This document shows positions 33,359-41,993 of a stretch of 64,000 bases of DNA, piece after piece. Below the pieces are notes generated by a model that was not told where the DNA came from, made no database searches, and worked only from the letters and a program-made list of their open reading frames with translations. How positions within the stretch are numbered: position 1 is the first letter of the stretch; the number at the start of each line of letters is the position of its first letter. Location of the stretch: contig NZ_AP027042.1 in the NCBI RefSeq assembly GCF_027924605.1, positions 1,341,524 to 1,405,523 of the forward strand, written 5' to 3'. This stretch comes from Dyella sp. GSA-30. Its GTDB lineage: Bacteria; Pseudomonadota; Gammaproteobacteria; Xanthomonadales; Rhodanobacteraceae. Both the position numbers and the translations under genes were made by a program.

Positions 33359-33395
33359 GACCGCAGCCTGAGCATGGGGCGGCGGTCAGTTTTCT
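33359..33395 (+). terminator. Possible weak terminator after the ester hydrolase gene
   Basis: GACCGC (33359-33364) and GCGGTC (33382-33387) can pair across a 17-base loop, followed by AGTTTTCTT. The stem is short and the loop long, so termination efficiency is uncertain. Confidence 0.4.
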
Positions 33396-33521
33396 TCTGA
33401 TGCCTGCGCGGCATCGAGAGTCGCGCACATATCGTCGAGCCAATCGACGATAGTTACCGTCTCGGCGAGCAGTAAAATTACTCCTGCGTGGCAAGGACGC
33501 CATGTTATCTAGAGGGATCTT

Positions 33522-34472
33522 ATGAAAAAGATTGTCGTCTCCATGCTGTGCACATTCGGATTCTCCAGTCTGGCGCTGCATGTTTCTGCCGAGCAGGCGC
33601 AGCCGGCACAGCTGGTGGCCGATACCGTCAATCGCCTCTACAACACGATTACCAGCTCTTGCCAGGAGCCAGATACGCTGGCTCCTCGGGGACACTATTA
33701 CTGCAGCGGATTGCTAGTGCGCGCAGTCTCCGACGGAGACTACCTTCCCTGGCTCTATGGCCCAGATGCTATCCGGTTGGGAGCATCTTCCTATTCCTGG
33801 ATTCGTGGCGACCTGAATACAACGCAGTTGCTTCGCCCGGCAGGATTTATCCTGCGCAATCCCTGGTACGGCATCACGGAAGGCTTGCCTGTGCTGGATC
33901 AGGGCTTTATGTGCCTGTTCGCGTTTGATGGAAGTACCAGTGGCTCGGGGAATCACTACGGGTGTGGTCATCCGAAGCAAGCGTTGCCGACGCGCTTCCC
34001 TCAGCCCTCAGCACAACATCGCAACGTCGATTTTGCCTGGGGCCAATGCGAAGCTGCCGGCATCTTGTCGCATGCGCAATGGGTCGCTTTCCACGAAGAG
34101 AATCCACAGCTTCCGTACGATTGGCGGCAGTGTTCCTGGAATGTCGATCGCCCCTTGGCTTGGGACAACGCCCTCCTGGAGCACAGCATTTATGGCGACC
34201 GTGGTCACGGAGGCCACTTCTATGTGTGGAACGAGCTTCTACTGAAGATCACCGATGACGAATCGCTCCTGAAAGAGAGGATCGCGGCATTCTTTTATGA
34301 TCCGAACCACAGCAGTAGCGGTACGAATCCCCCGCTAGAGGCAGCACAGAATTTCCAACGAAAGCTCGATGGTCATGGCTATCAAGTCCCCGTGCTGCGT
34401 ATCGATTTCAATGCGCCCGCTTCGCAGCGGGTCACCTACAGGCCGGAAGATCAGGTCATTCAGCTTAATTGA
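33522..34472 (+). CDS. Secreted Cys-rich protein, possibly halovibrin-like
   Basis: The 316-residue protein has a signal peptide (MKKIVVSMLCTFGFSSLALHVSAE) and at least six cysteines in the mature part, in SSCQ, YYCSGLLVRAVS, FMCLFAFD, YGCGH, GQCEAAG and RQCSWN, likely forming disulfides in the periplasm or outside the cell. The CSGLLVR...SYSWIRGDL region reminded me of halovibrin (HvnA) proteins, but only from memory and weakly. There is no catalytic motif I can name. Base composition is lower in GC than neighbours. The next gene is convergent, with a perfect 10-bp inverted repeat (34490-34527) between them. Confidence 0.75.
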   Translation: MKKIVVSMLCTFGFSSLALHVSAEQAQPAQLVADTVNRLYNTITSSCQEPDTLAPRGHYYCSGLLVRAVSDGDYLPWLYGPDAIRLGASSYSWIRGDLNTTQLLRPAGFILRNPWYGITEGLPVLDQGFMCLFAFDGSTSGSGNHYGCGHPKQALPTRFPQPSAQHRNVDFAWGQCEAAGILSHAQWVAFHEENPQLPYDWRQCSWNVDRPLAWDNALLEHSIYGDRGHGGHFYVWNELLLKITDDESLLKERIAAFFYDPNHSSSGTNPPLEAAQNFQRKLDGHGYQVPVLRIDFNAPASQRVTYRPEDQVIQLN

Positions 34473-34489
34473 CACGGTATTTGTCGTTG

Positions 34490-34527
34490 CCGCCCGAACT
34501 CATGACAAGCCAGCATGGTTCGGGCGG
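34490..34527. repeat. Perfect 10-bp inverted repeat between convergent genes
   Basis: CCGCCCGAAC (34490-34499) and GTTCGGGCGG (34518-34527) pair exactly across 18 bases. The position between two convergent genes suggests a bidirectional stop signal, but there is no T-run on either side, so it may instead stabilise 3' ends. Confidence 0.6.
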
Positions 34528-34532
34528 TTGGC

Positions 34533-34730
34533 TTACCCTGGCCGAGCGCCGAGGATGCGAGCAGGCAGAAACAACACGGCCTTGAGTAGCGAGAACACTG
34601 CATCGACTGTGATGCCGATCAGTCGAAACGGCAGCAGCAACAACCACACGATTGGATAGAGCACCAGCGCAAGCAGCGCCAGCGGCCAGCAGAACACCAG
34701 CAATAACAGCCACATCAGGAAACCGACCAT
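34533..34730 (-). CDS. Small membrane protein of unknown function
   Basis: The 65-residue protein is almost wholly hydrophobic in its first 45 residues (two helices: GFLMWLLLLVFCWPLALLALVLY and IVWLLLLPFRLIGITVDAVFSLL), ending PARILGARPG. No family was named. It is supported by the membrane pattern and by the lack of any other gene in this 400-bp stretch. The region from 34731 to 34908 upstream holds only a REP unit. Confidence 0.65.
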   Translation of the reverse strand: MVGFLMWLLLLVFCWPLALLALVLYPIVWLLLLPFRLIGITVDAVFSLLKAVLFLPARILGARPG

Positions 34731-34845
34731 GACCGGCCTCGCGGTTCGTTTCGATGGCGGCCACTTTAGTCCTGGCCGGTCGGGGTGGCTAGATGACTGG
34801 TGACACCCTTGATGCGGGACGTTAGAAAAGCCTCAGTTCTCCCTG

Positions 34846-34875
34846 TCGTCATCCCGGCCTGCGCCGGGATGACGA
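34846..34875. repeat. Single REP unit, family 1 copy B
   Basis: GTCATCCCGGCCTGCGCCGG followed by GATGAC forms a compact palindrome identical in its core to one arm of the doublets at 11449 and 38215. It sits 34 bp beyond the stop codon of putA, on the downstream side, a typical REP location. Confidence 0.85.
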
Positions 34876-34908
34876 GCAGGAAAGGGTTTTTCGAGATCGC
34901 AGCCGCCC

Positions 34909-37900
34909 TTATTCCCCGATCGTCAGCAACGACGCATTGCCGCCCGCGGCCGTCGTGTTGATCGTCAAGGTGCGTTCGCCCGCAAAGCGCAGCAGATAGT
35001 GCGGGCCACCGGCTTTCGGGCCGGTGCCCGACAGGCCTTCGCCACCGAACGGTTGCACACCGACCACCGCGCCGATCTGGTTGCGATTGACGTAGCAGTT
35101 GCCTACGCGTGCGCGGCTCTGGATGTATTCGATGGTGTCGTCGATGCGGCTGTGAATGCCCAGCGTCAGGCCGTAGCCGGTGGCGTTGATCTGCGCGACC
35201 ACCTTGTCCAGCTCGTCGCCCTTCCAGCGGATCACGTGAAGCACCGGCCCGAACACTTCGCGGGTCAGCGTAGCCAGCGACGGAATTTCATAGGCGCGCG
35301 GTGCGAAGAACGTGCCGTTGCCGGTATTCGTCGCGTCGAGCTGCACTTCGCCGATCTTCTTGGCCTCTTTGTCCATGCGTGCAGCATGGTCGACCAGAAT
35401 CTTCTTCGCGTCCTCGTCGATCACCGGGCCGACGTCGGTCGACAGCTGCCCCGGATCGCCGACCTTCAGTTCGGCCATGGCGCCCGCTAGCATCGCGCTG
35501 ACCTTGTCGGCGATGTCTTCCTGCACGAACAGCACGCGCGCGGCCGAGCAACGCTGGCCGGCGGACTGGAAAGCGGAGGAAATCACGTCCTTGACGATCT
35601 GTTCCGGCAGTGCGGAGGAGTCGGCGATCATCGCGTTCTGGCCGCCGGTTTCGGCGATCAGCGCGGCGATCGGTGCATTGCGTGCGGCCAGGGCGCGATT
35701 GATCGCCCAGGCGGTTTCGGTCGAGCCGGTGAAGGCGACGCCGGCAACGCGCGGGTCTTTGGTCAGTGCGGCGCCGACGACGGCGCCATCGCCTGGCAGG
35801 TACTGCAGCACGTCAGCCGGAACGCCTGCGTCGTGCAACAACTGCACCGCGACAAAGCCGATCAGGCTGGTCTGTTCGGCCGGTTTGGCTATCACGGCGT
35901 TGCCGGCAGCGAGCGCGGCCGACACCTGGCCCAGGAAAATCGCCAGAGGGAAATTCCACGGGCTGATGCAGACGAACACGCCGCGGCCGTTCAAGAACAA
36001 CTGATTGCTTTCGCCCGTCGGGCCAGGCAACTGCTCCGGGTGACCGAACAGGCGGCGTGCCATCGTGGCGTAGTAGCGCAGGAAGTCGGCCGCTTCGCGG
36101 ATTTCGGCGATGGCGTCGGGCAGGCTCTTGCCCGCTTCGCGCACGCACAGGGCGATGAATTCGCCGCGGCGCGCTTCGAGCTGATCGGCGGCGTGCTCCA
36201 GGATCGCCGCACGGCTGGCGGCCGGCATGCGATCCCAGGCGGGCTGTGCGGCAACCGCGTTGGCGAGCGCCTTGTCGACCGTGGCGGCGTCGGCGCTGAC
36301 GTAGCTACCCACACGCTGGCGACGATCGGCCGGGTTGGTCACCTCGACCGTGGCCGCACCGACTTGCGCGCCGGGAACCAGCGGGGTGGCATTCCAGCGG
36401 CCGGTGGTGCCGGGCGGGCAGGCGGCGTTGACCGCGTCGGCCAGGGCCTTCAGTTCGTTGTCGTTTGCGAAGTTCATGCCCATGGAATTCTTCCTGGTTA
36501 CAAAATTTGCATTCTGCGCAAGCGCAGAATGGTCACCATACAGATTGACCGGCAGCGGGATGCGCGGGTGGGGAATGGAGGCGAAAGCGCGTACGGTCTC
36601 GCACGGATCGGCCACCAGTTCGCGTACCGGCACGCTTTCGTCCACGACGCGGTTGACGAAGCTGGTGTTGGCGCCATTTTCCAGCAGGCGGCGCACGAGG
36701 TACGGCAGCAGGTCTTCATGGCTGCCTACCGGCGCATACACACGGCACGGCACGTTCAAGTTCTGCGCGCCGATCACTTCGGCGTAGAGGTCCGTACCCA
36801 TGCCGTGCAGGCGCTGGTATTCGTAGGGACGGCCCTGTGCGATGTGATGGACCGCGGCGATGGTGTGCGCGTTGTGCGTGGCGAACTGCGGGTAGATCAG
36901 CTCCGCGCCGGCATTGAACAGACGATGCGCGCAGGCCAGATACGACACGTCGGTATTGGGCTTGCGCGTATAGACCGGGTAACCGGCCAGGCCGTTTTCC
37001 TGCGCGCGCTTGACCTCGGCGTCCCAATACGCACCCTTGACCAGGCGCACGTACCAGCGGCGGTTGGCCTGGCGCGCGGTCTCGACCAGCCAGTCGATCA
37101 CGAACGGCGTGCGCTTGCCGTAGGCCTGCACGACGATGCCCAGGCCGTTCCAGCCTTGCAGCGACGGGTGTGCGAACACGTCGCCGATGATGTCCAGCGA
37201 CAGTTCGAGGCGGTCGGCTTCTTCGGCGTCGACCGATAGCGCGATGCCTTGCTTCATCGCCAGCTGCGACAGTTCCAGCAACTTGGCGATGAGGTCGCGG
37301 CGCGCATGTTCGCGGTTGGCGACCTCGTAGCGCGGATGCAGCGCGGAGAGCTTCACCGAGATCGACGGCGCGTCCGTGTGATTGGCGAACGGGCCGCGCG
37401 AACCGATTGCGGCAATCGCGTTGCGGTAATCCTGCTGATAACGCTCGGCGGTTTCGCTGGTGAGCGCCGATTCGCCGAGCATGTCGTAGGAATAGCGATA
37501 CATCGCGTATTCCTTCTTGGCGCAGCGGTCCAGCGCTTCGTCGATGGTGCGGCCCATCACGAACTGGTGGCCCATGATGCGCATCGCCTGACGCACCGCC
37601 AGGCGGATCGCCGGCTCGCCGGCGCGGCCGACCAGACGGCGCAATGCGCTGGCGAAGTCGTGGCGGGTTTCCTCGGCCAGATTGACCAGCTTGCCGGTGA
37701 GCATCAGGCCCCAGGTCGAGGCGTTGACGAAGACCGACTCACTCTGGCCCAGGTGCTTCTTCCAGTTGGCATCGCCGAGCTTGTCGCGGATCAGCTTGTC
37801 GGCGGTTGCCTTGTCCGGAATGCGCAGCAGCGCTTCGGCCACGCACATCAACAGCACGCCTTCCTCGCTGGAAAGGTCGTACTGGCGCATGAACGATTCC

Positions 37901-38112
37901 ACCGCGCTCTGATCCTTGGCGCGTGCACGTACGCGCGTCACCAGATCGGCGGCGAGATCGATCACCTTCTCGCGCTCGGCGGGCGGCAGCGAGGCCTGCG
38001 CCAGCAGATCGTTGACCGCTTCGGTTTCGTCGCGGAGCCATGCCGCGGTGATGCGGGCACGAGCGGCGCTGGCGCCGGGCGGGAGTTCGGGGCTGAGGAT
38101 GGGCTGGGTCAC
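34909..38112 (-). CDS. putA: Bifunctional proline dehydrogenase / P5C dehydrogenase
   Basis: The 1067-residue protein oxidises proline to glutamate using FAD and NAD. The proline dehydrogenase barrel covers about residues 120-440 (markers LSVDAEEADRLELSLDI, RLVKGAYWDAEVKRAQ, PQFATHNAHTI), and the aldehyde dehydrogenase about 540-1040, with Cys855 in GQRCSAARVLF and the glutamate in LIAETGGQNAMIAD. It lacks the ribbon-helix-helix DNA-binding domain of E. coli PutA and the C-terminal extension, so it cannot repress itself as that protein does. GTG at 38112 starts a conventional N-terminus (MTQPILSPELPP). No regulator or proline permease is adjacent. Confidence 0.96.
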   Translation of the reverse strand: MTQPILSPELPPGASAARARITAAWLRDETEAVNDLLAQASLPPAEREKVIDLAADLVTRVRARAKDQSAVESFMRQYDLSSEEGVLLMCVAEALLRIPDKATADKLIRDKLGDANWKKHLGQSESVFVNASTWGLMLTGKLVNLAEETRHDFASALRRLVGRAGEPAIRLAVRQAMRIMGHQFVMGRTIDEALDRCAKKEYAMYRYSYDMLGESALTSETAERYQQDYRNAIAAIGSRGPFANHTDAPSISVKLSALHPRYEVANREHARRDLIAKLLELSQLAMKQGIALSVDAEEADRLELSLDIIGDVFAHPSLQGWNGLGIVVQAYGKRTPFVIDWLVETARQANRRWYVRLVKGAYWDAEVKRAQENGLAGYPVYTRKPNTDVSYLACAHRLFNAGAELIYPQFATHNAHTIAAVHHIAQGRPYEYQRLHGMGTDLYAEVIGAQNLNVPCRVYAPVGSHEDLLPYLVRRLLENGANTSFVNRVVDESVPVRELVADPCETVRAFASIPHPRIPLPVNLYGDHSALAQNANFVTRKNSMGMNFANDNELKALADAVNAACPPGTTGRWNATPLVPGAQVGAATVEVTNPADRRQRVGSYVSADAATVDKALANAVAAQPAWDRMPAASRAAILEHAADQLEARRGEFIALCVREAGKSLPDAIAEIREAADFLRYYATMARRLFGHPEQLPGPTGESNQLFLNGRGVFVCISPWNFPLAIFLGQVSAALAAGNAVIAKPAEQTSLIGFVAVQLLHDAGVPADVLQYLPGDGAVVGAALTKDPRVAGVAFTGSTETAWAINRALAARNAPIAALIAETGGQNAMIADSSALPEQIVKDVISSAFQSAGQRCSAARVLFVQEDIADKVSAMLAGAMAELKVGDPGQLSTDVGPVIDEDAKKILVDHAARMDKEAKKIGEVQLDATNTGNGTFFAPRAYEIPSLATLTREVFGPVLHVIRWKGDELDKVVAQINATGYGLTLGIHSRIDDTIEYIQSRARVGNCYVNRNQIGAVVGVQPFGGEGLSGTGPKAGGPHYLLRFAGERTLTINTTAAGGNASLLTIGE

Positions 38113-38535
38113 GGTACGGCTGGGTGGGGGAAAGGGTGAATTGTAGGGGTGGGGCGGGGGGGAACGCATCCGTATGGGGCATATAGACGCCTCCAATTGC
38201 CCCGGTTCTTACGTCGTCATCCCGGCGCAGGCCGGGACCCAGTGGCTCCGGGTTCCGATTTCGCGATAGAGCTCAGGCTTGAACGCTCTGGCGACAATCA
38301 ACCACAAAGTCACTGGGTCCCGGCCTGCGCCGGGATGACGAATAGGGAAGTTTCCGCAATCCCCGGAGACGCGCTTCCAACTCATTCCGCGTCCCTTCAA
38401 GCCAACATCACACCCAGCAAATACTTTCGCCATCGCGCACCAGTGCACGCTCCATATGTCAAGCCTGTGCGTCATTCTTGCCCCTACCCCCCGCCGCGGC
38501 CTATCATCCGAATGTTCCAGGCACGCCGGATCCCC
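38113..38535. other. Intergenic region with a REPIN doublet
   Basis: This gap between divergent putA and the DUF2244 gene contains the family 1 doublet at 38215-38340 and otherwise no supported gene. An open frame continuing upstream from the DUF2244 gene to 38149 runs through the repeat and is not believed to be coding. Confidence 0.6.
38215..38340. repeat. REPIN-like doublet, family 1 copy C
   Basis: CGTCATCCCGGCGCAGGCCG starting at 38215 and its counterpart GGCCTGCGCCGGGATGACG ending at 38340 face each other. Their inner flanks GGACCCAGTG and CACTGGGTCC are also complementary, so the 126 bp can fold end to end. The core is the same as at 11449 and 34846. It lies upstream of two divergent genes, less usual for REP elements. 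Confidence 0.9.
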
Positions 38536-39021
38536 ATGATCGTGCTTCGACCAGCTACCGCCGGCCTGCCGTGCGTAACGATGTGGCTCAAGCCAAATCG
38601 TGCACTCAGCCGTCGCGACCTGCGTCGCTTGATCGGGGTATTGGCGGCGCTGGCGTTGACGACGGCCGGGTTGGGTGCGTGGCAGGGGAACGTCTTTGCT
38701 CCGTTATTCGCTCTGCTGGAGTCCTCCGCGGTGGCATTCGCGCTGGGCGTAGCCTGGCGAGCCGGTGACCGTAGCGAGCGCATCACCCTCGACGAAACGT
38801 CGCTGGAGGTGCAGTCGCTGCCAGGCCGGCGCGGTATGCGTTTCCAGCCGTATTGGGTGCGCGTGCAGTTGAAGGCAAGTCGGGGAGGGCATCGTCTGCT
38901 GCTGACGTCGCATGGACGAGCGCTGGAAATCGGGGCTTTCCTGGCGGATGAGGAACGCATCGAGCTGTCGAAGAAACTCATGGTGCTGCTGGCGGATATC
39001 CACGGCCAGTCGCGCAGGTAG
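38536..39021 (+). CDS. DUF2244 membrane protein next to cytochrome oxidase genes
   Basis: The 161-residue protein has two membrane helices (about residues 30-50 and 55-72) and a C-terminal soluble part with a beta-rich pattern (DETSLEVQSLPGRRGMRFQPYWVRVQL). DUF2244 proteins often precede coxB, as here (21 bp before). The family function is unknown; context suggests a role in oxidase assembly. The start is uncertain: ATG 38512 and 38536 are both possible, and neither has a clear ribosome site. Confidence 0.85.
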   Translation: MIVLRPATAGLPCVTMWLKPNRALSRRDLRRLIGVLAALALTTAGLGAWQGNVFAPLFALLESSAVAFALGVAWRAGDRSERITLDETSLEVQSLPGRRGMRFQPYWVRVQLKASRGGHRLLLTSHGRALEIGAFLADEERIELSKKLMVLLADIHGQSRR

Positions 39022-39042
39022 GTTCAACAAAGGTGCAAGTAC

Positions 39043-40011
39043 ATGACATCTGGCGGCATCAGGCCTGGGGTTTTCAAGCGAACGGTAACGGCATGGGCGA
39101 CCCTCGCCCTGGCAGTGTTCTGCGGCATCGCCCAGGCCAACCCGAAACCCGGCCAGCTCAACATGACCCCCGGTTCCTCGGAGTGGTCCGGCGAGCCCTA
39201 CTTCCTCAATAACGTCGCGCTCGGCGTCTGCGTCGTTATCGGCATCCTTGTTTTCGGCGCGATGTTCATCGCCATGTTCCGCTTCCGCAAGTCGCGCGGC
39301 GCGGTGGCCGAGAAGTGGTCGCACAACACCACGCTCGAAATCGTCTGGACCACGGTCCCGGTGATCATCCTGATCGTGCTTGCCTACCTGGCGACCAACG
39401 GTCTGAAGACCTTCGCCGACACCACCGGCTCGCAGATGACCGTCAAGGTCACCGGCTATCAGTGGAAGTGGCGCTACGACTACATCGATTACATGGGCAA
39501 GTCGATCGACAAGGTCGGCTTCATGTCCAAGCTCGATCGCGAGAGCGACGAGACCCGCCAGCTGCGCTCGGGCATGGACCCGAATGCGGTCAAGGTGGGC
39601 GACGAGAACACCTACCTGCTCAACGTGGACGAACCGCTGGTGGTCCCGGTGGGCACCAAGATCCGCTTCGTGATTACCGCCGGCGACGTGATCCACTCCT
39701 GGTGGGTGCCGGCGCTGGGTTGGAAGATGGACGCGATCCCGGGCATCGTCAACGCGGCCTGGACCAACATCAAGGAGCCTGGCGTGTACCGCGGCCAGTG
39801 CGCCGAGCTGTGCGGCCAGGACCATGGCTTCATGCCGATCGTGGTCAAGGCGCTACCGAAGGCGGAGTTCGAGCAGTGGCTGGCGCAGAAGCAGGCCGCC
39901 GCCACACCGCCGGCCCCGCCTGCCGCTCCGGCTGCGCCCGCTGCAGCGTCGACGGCCCCCGCGCCGAAGACCGCGCAGGTCGCTCCCGTCACCGGCAATT
40001 CCCAGGGCTAA
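39043..40011 (+). CDS. coxB: Cytochrome c oxidase subunit II
   Basis: The 322-residue protein has a signal peptide, two membrane helices (about residues 55-75 and 100-120) and a periplasmic cupredoxin domain with the CuA site: HSWWVPALG (His) and CAELCGQDHGFM (two Cys, Glu, His, Met). CuA accepts electrons from cytochrome c. The tail (about 290-315) is a low-complexity Ala/Pro linker. The gene follows DUF2244 and precedes coxA by 60 bp. Confidence 0.97.
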   Translation: MTSGGIRPGVFKRTVTAWATLALAVFCGIAQANPKPGQLNMTPGSSEWSGEPYFLNNVALGVCVVIGILVFGAMFIAMFRFRKSRGAVAEKWSHNTTLEIVWTTVPVIILIVLAYLATNGLKTFADTTGSQMTVKVTGYQWKWRYDYIDYMGKSIDKVGFMSKLDRESDETRQLRSGMDPNAVKVGDENTYLLNVDEPLVVPVGTKIRFVITAGDVIHSWWVPALGWKMDAIPGIVNAAWTNIKEPGVYRGQCAELCGQDHGFMPIVVKALPKAEFEQWLAQKQAAATPPAPPAAPAAPAAASTAPAPKTAQVAPVTGNSQG

Positions 40012-40071
40012 GCGCTAGCGCGCTCGCTTCCATCATCAGATTCGATTCGTATTAGGTAGAGGTGCAAGGCC

Positions 40072-41688
40072 ATGGCGCACGAAGCCACCCACGACCACCA
40101 CGACGATCATCACGGCGCACCGAAGAACTTCTTCGTGCGCTGGTGCATGTCCACCAACCACAAGGACATCGGCACCCTGTACCTGGTGTTCTCGCTGCTG
40201 ATGTTCTTCATCGGCGGCAGCTTCGCGATGGTGATCCGCGCGGAGCTGTTCAAGCCGGGCATGCAGCTGGTGCAGCCGTATTTCTTCAACGAAATGACCA
40301 CGATGCATGCGCTGGTCATGATCTTCGGCGCGGTCATGCCGGCCTTCGTCGGCCTCGGCAACTGGATGATCCCGCTGATGGTCGGTGCGCCGGACATGGC
40401 GTTGCCGCGCATGAACAACCTGTCGTTCTGGATCCTGCCGTTCGCCTTCACGCTGCTGCTGTCCACCTTGTTCATGCCCGGCGGCGGTCCTGCCGGCGGC
40501 TGGACGATGTACCCGCCGCTGTCGCTGCAGGGTTCGTCGATCGCCTACGTGGTGTTCGCGGTGCACTTGATGGGTATCAGCTCGATCATGGGCGCGATCA
40601 ACATCATCGCTACCATCCTCAACATGCGCGCGCCTGGCATGGATCTGCTCAAGATGCCGGTGTTCGTGTGGAGCTGGCTGATCACCGCCTTCCTGCTGAT
40701 CGCCGTGATGCCGGTGCTCGCCGGTGCGGTGACGATGCTGCTGACCGACAAGTACTTCGGCACCAACTTCTTCAATGCCGCCGGCGGCGGTGACCCGGTC
40801 TTGTTCCAGCACATCTTCTGGTTCTTCGGTCACCCCGAGGTCTACATCATGATCCTGCCGGCCTTCGGCCTGGTCTCGGAGATCATCCCCACCTTCGCGC
40901 GCAAGCCGATCTTCGGCTACAAGGCGATGGTGTTCGCGATTGCCTCGATCGCCTTCCTGTCGTTCATCGTGTGGGCGCACCACATGTTCGCGGTGGGTCT
41001 GCCGCTGGGCGGCGAAATCTTCTTCATGTACGCCACGATGCTGATCGCTGTGCCCACCGGCGTGAAGGTGTTCAACTGGGTCAGCACCATGTGGGGCGGC
41101 TCGATGACCTTCGAAACGCCGATGCTGTTCGCGATCGCCTTCGTGATCCTGTTCACCATCGGCGGCTTCTCCGGCCTGATGCTGGCGCTGGCTCCGGCCG
41201 ACTTCCAGTACCACGACACCTACTTCGTGGTGGCGCACTTCCACTACGTGCTGGTGACCGGTGCGATCTTCGCGATCATTGCTGGCGCGTACTACTGGCT
41301 GCCCAAGTGGACCGGCCACATGTACTCGGAAACCTGGGGCAAGATCCATTTCTGGAACTCGGTGATCTGGGTCAACGTGCTGTTCTTCCCACAGCACTTC
41401 CTGGGTCTGGCCGGCATGCCGCGCCGTATCCCGGATTACAACGTCGCGTTCGCCAACTTCAATATGATCAGCTCGATCGGCGGCTTCCTGTTCGGCGCCT
41501 CGCAGTTGATCTTCCTGGGCGTGCTGGTCCATGCGGTGTGGTTCTCCAAGAAGAAGGCCACCGACCGCGTATGGGAAGGCGCCAAGGGCCTGGAGTGGAC
41601 GGTGCCGTCGCCGGCCCCGTATCACACCTTCGACGTGCCACCGATCGTGCACGACTCCGAGCTGGCACACGGTCACCTTGACGATTGA
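40072..41688 (+). CDS. coxA: Cytochrome c oxidase subunit I
   Basis: The 538-residue protein has twelve membrane helices and the heme-copper oxidase signatures: MHALVMIFGAVMP (heme a His), FGHPEVYIMILPAFG with His-Glu-Val-Tyr (CuB His and the cross-linked Tyr), WAHHMFAVG (two CuB His) and HDTYFVVAHFHYVL (heme a3 and a His). The D- and K-channel residues fit an aa3-type, A-family enzyme. The N-terminus HEATHDHHDDHHG is His-rich and could bind copper. It reduces O2 and pumps protons. Confidence 0.98.
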   Translation: MAHEATHDHHDDHHGAPKNFFVRWCMSTNHKDIGTLYLVFSLLMFFIGGSFAMVIRAELFKPGMQLVQPYFFNEMTTMHALVMIFGAVMPAFVGLGNWMIPLMVGAPDMALPRMNNLSFWILPFAFTLLLSTLFMPGGGPAGGWTMYPPLSLQGSSIAYVVFAVHLMGISSIMGAINIIATILNMRAPGMDLLKMPVFVWSWLITAFLLIAVMPVLAGAVTMLLTDKYFGTNFFNAAGGGDPVLFQHIFWFFGHPEVYIMILPAFGLVSEIIPTFARKPIFGYKAMVFAIASIAFLSFIVWAHHMFAVGLPLGGEIFFMYATMLIAVPTGVKVFNWVSTMWGGSMTFETPMLFAIAFVILFTIGGFSGLMLALAPADFQYHDTYFVVAHFHYVLVTGAIFAIIAGAYYWLPKWTGHMYSETWGKIHFWNSVIWVNVLFFPQHFLGLAGMPRRIPDYNVAFANFNMISSIGGFLFGASQLIFLGVLVHAVWFSKKKATDRVWEGAKGLEWTVPSPAPYHTFDVPPIVHDSELAHGHLDD

Positions 41689-41766
41689 TCGGCTATACAC
41701 GCTGCGGCCATGGCGGTCGCAGCGTTGAAATCGGTGTTGGATAACTTGGAAACAGGCAAAGATCCG

Positions 41767-41874
41767 ATGGAAGAAGCGCGTCGCAGAGGTGCCAAGCGCA
41801 CCGCCCTGATTGTTGCAGTGATTGCGATCGCGATTTTCCTGTTGTCGATCCTGCAGATGGTGAAGTTCAAGTAA
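41767..41874 (+). CDS. Small cytochrome oxidase-associated membrane protein
   Basis: Reading from ATG 41767 gives 35 residues, MEEARRRGAKRTALIVAVIA followed by IAIFLLSILQMVKFK: a basic start and one membrane helix. An in-frame ATG at 41710 would give 54 residues but has no ribosome site. Short one-helix proteins of this sort are common between coxA and the next cox gene in proteobacteria and are thought to assist assembly; that is by position. The 120-bp gap to coxC contains nothing else, in particular no Cox11. Confidence 0.75.
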   Translation: MEEARRRGAKRTALIVAVIAIAIFLLSILQMVKFK

Positions 41875-41993
41875 GACCGGTTTCGCAGGCAGTATCCCGA
41901 AACGATGCGCGGCATCGAATCGGATAGCAGTTCCTCGCCACGGTGTGTTACCGGGGTGACAAGCAACCTAAGAGATATCCACGGGGTTACACC

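Noticed and set aside
40036-41700. 554-codon minus-strand frame covering all of coxA
   Set aside because: His/Asp/Gln/Arg-rich shadow of a strongly biased coxA sequence; coxA is certain from its heme and copper ligands.
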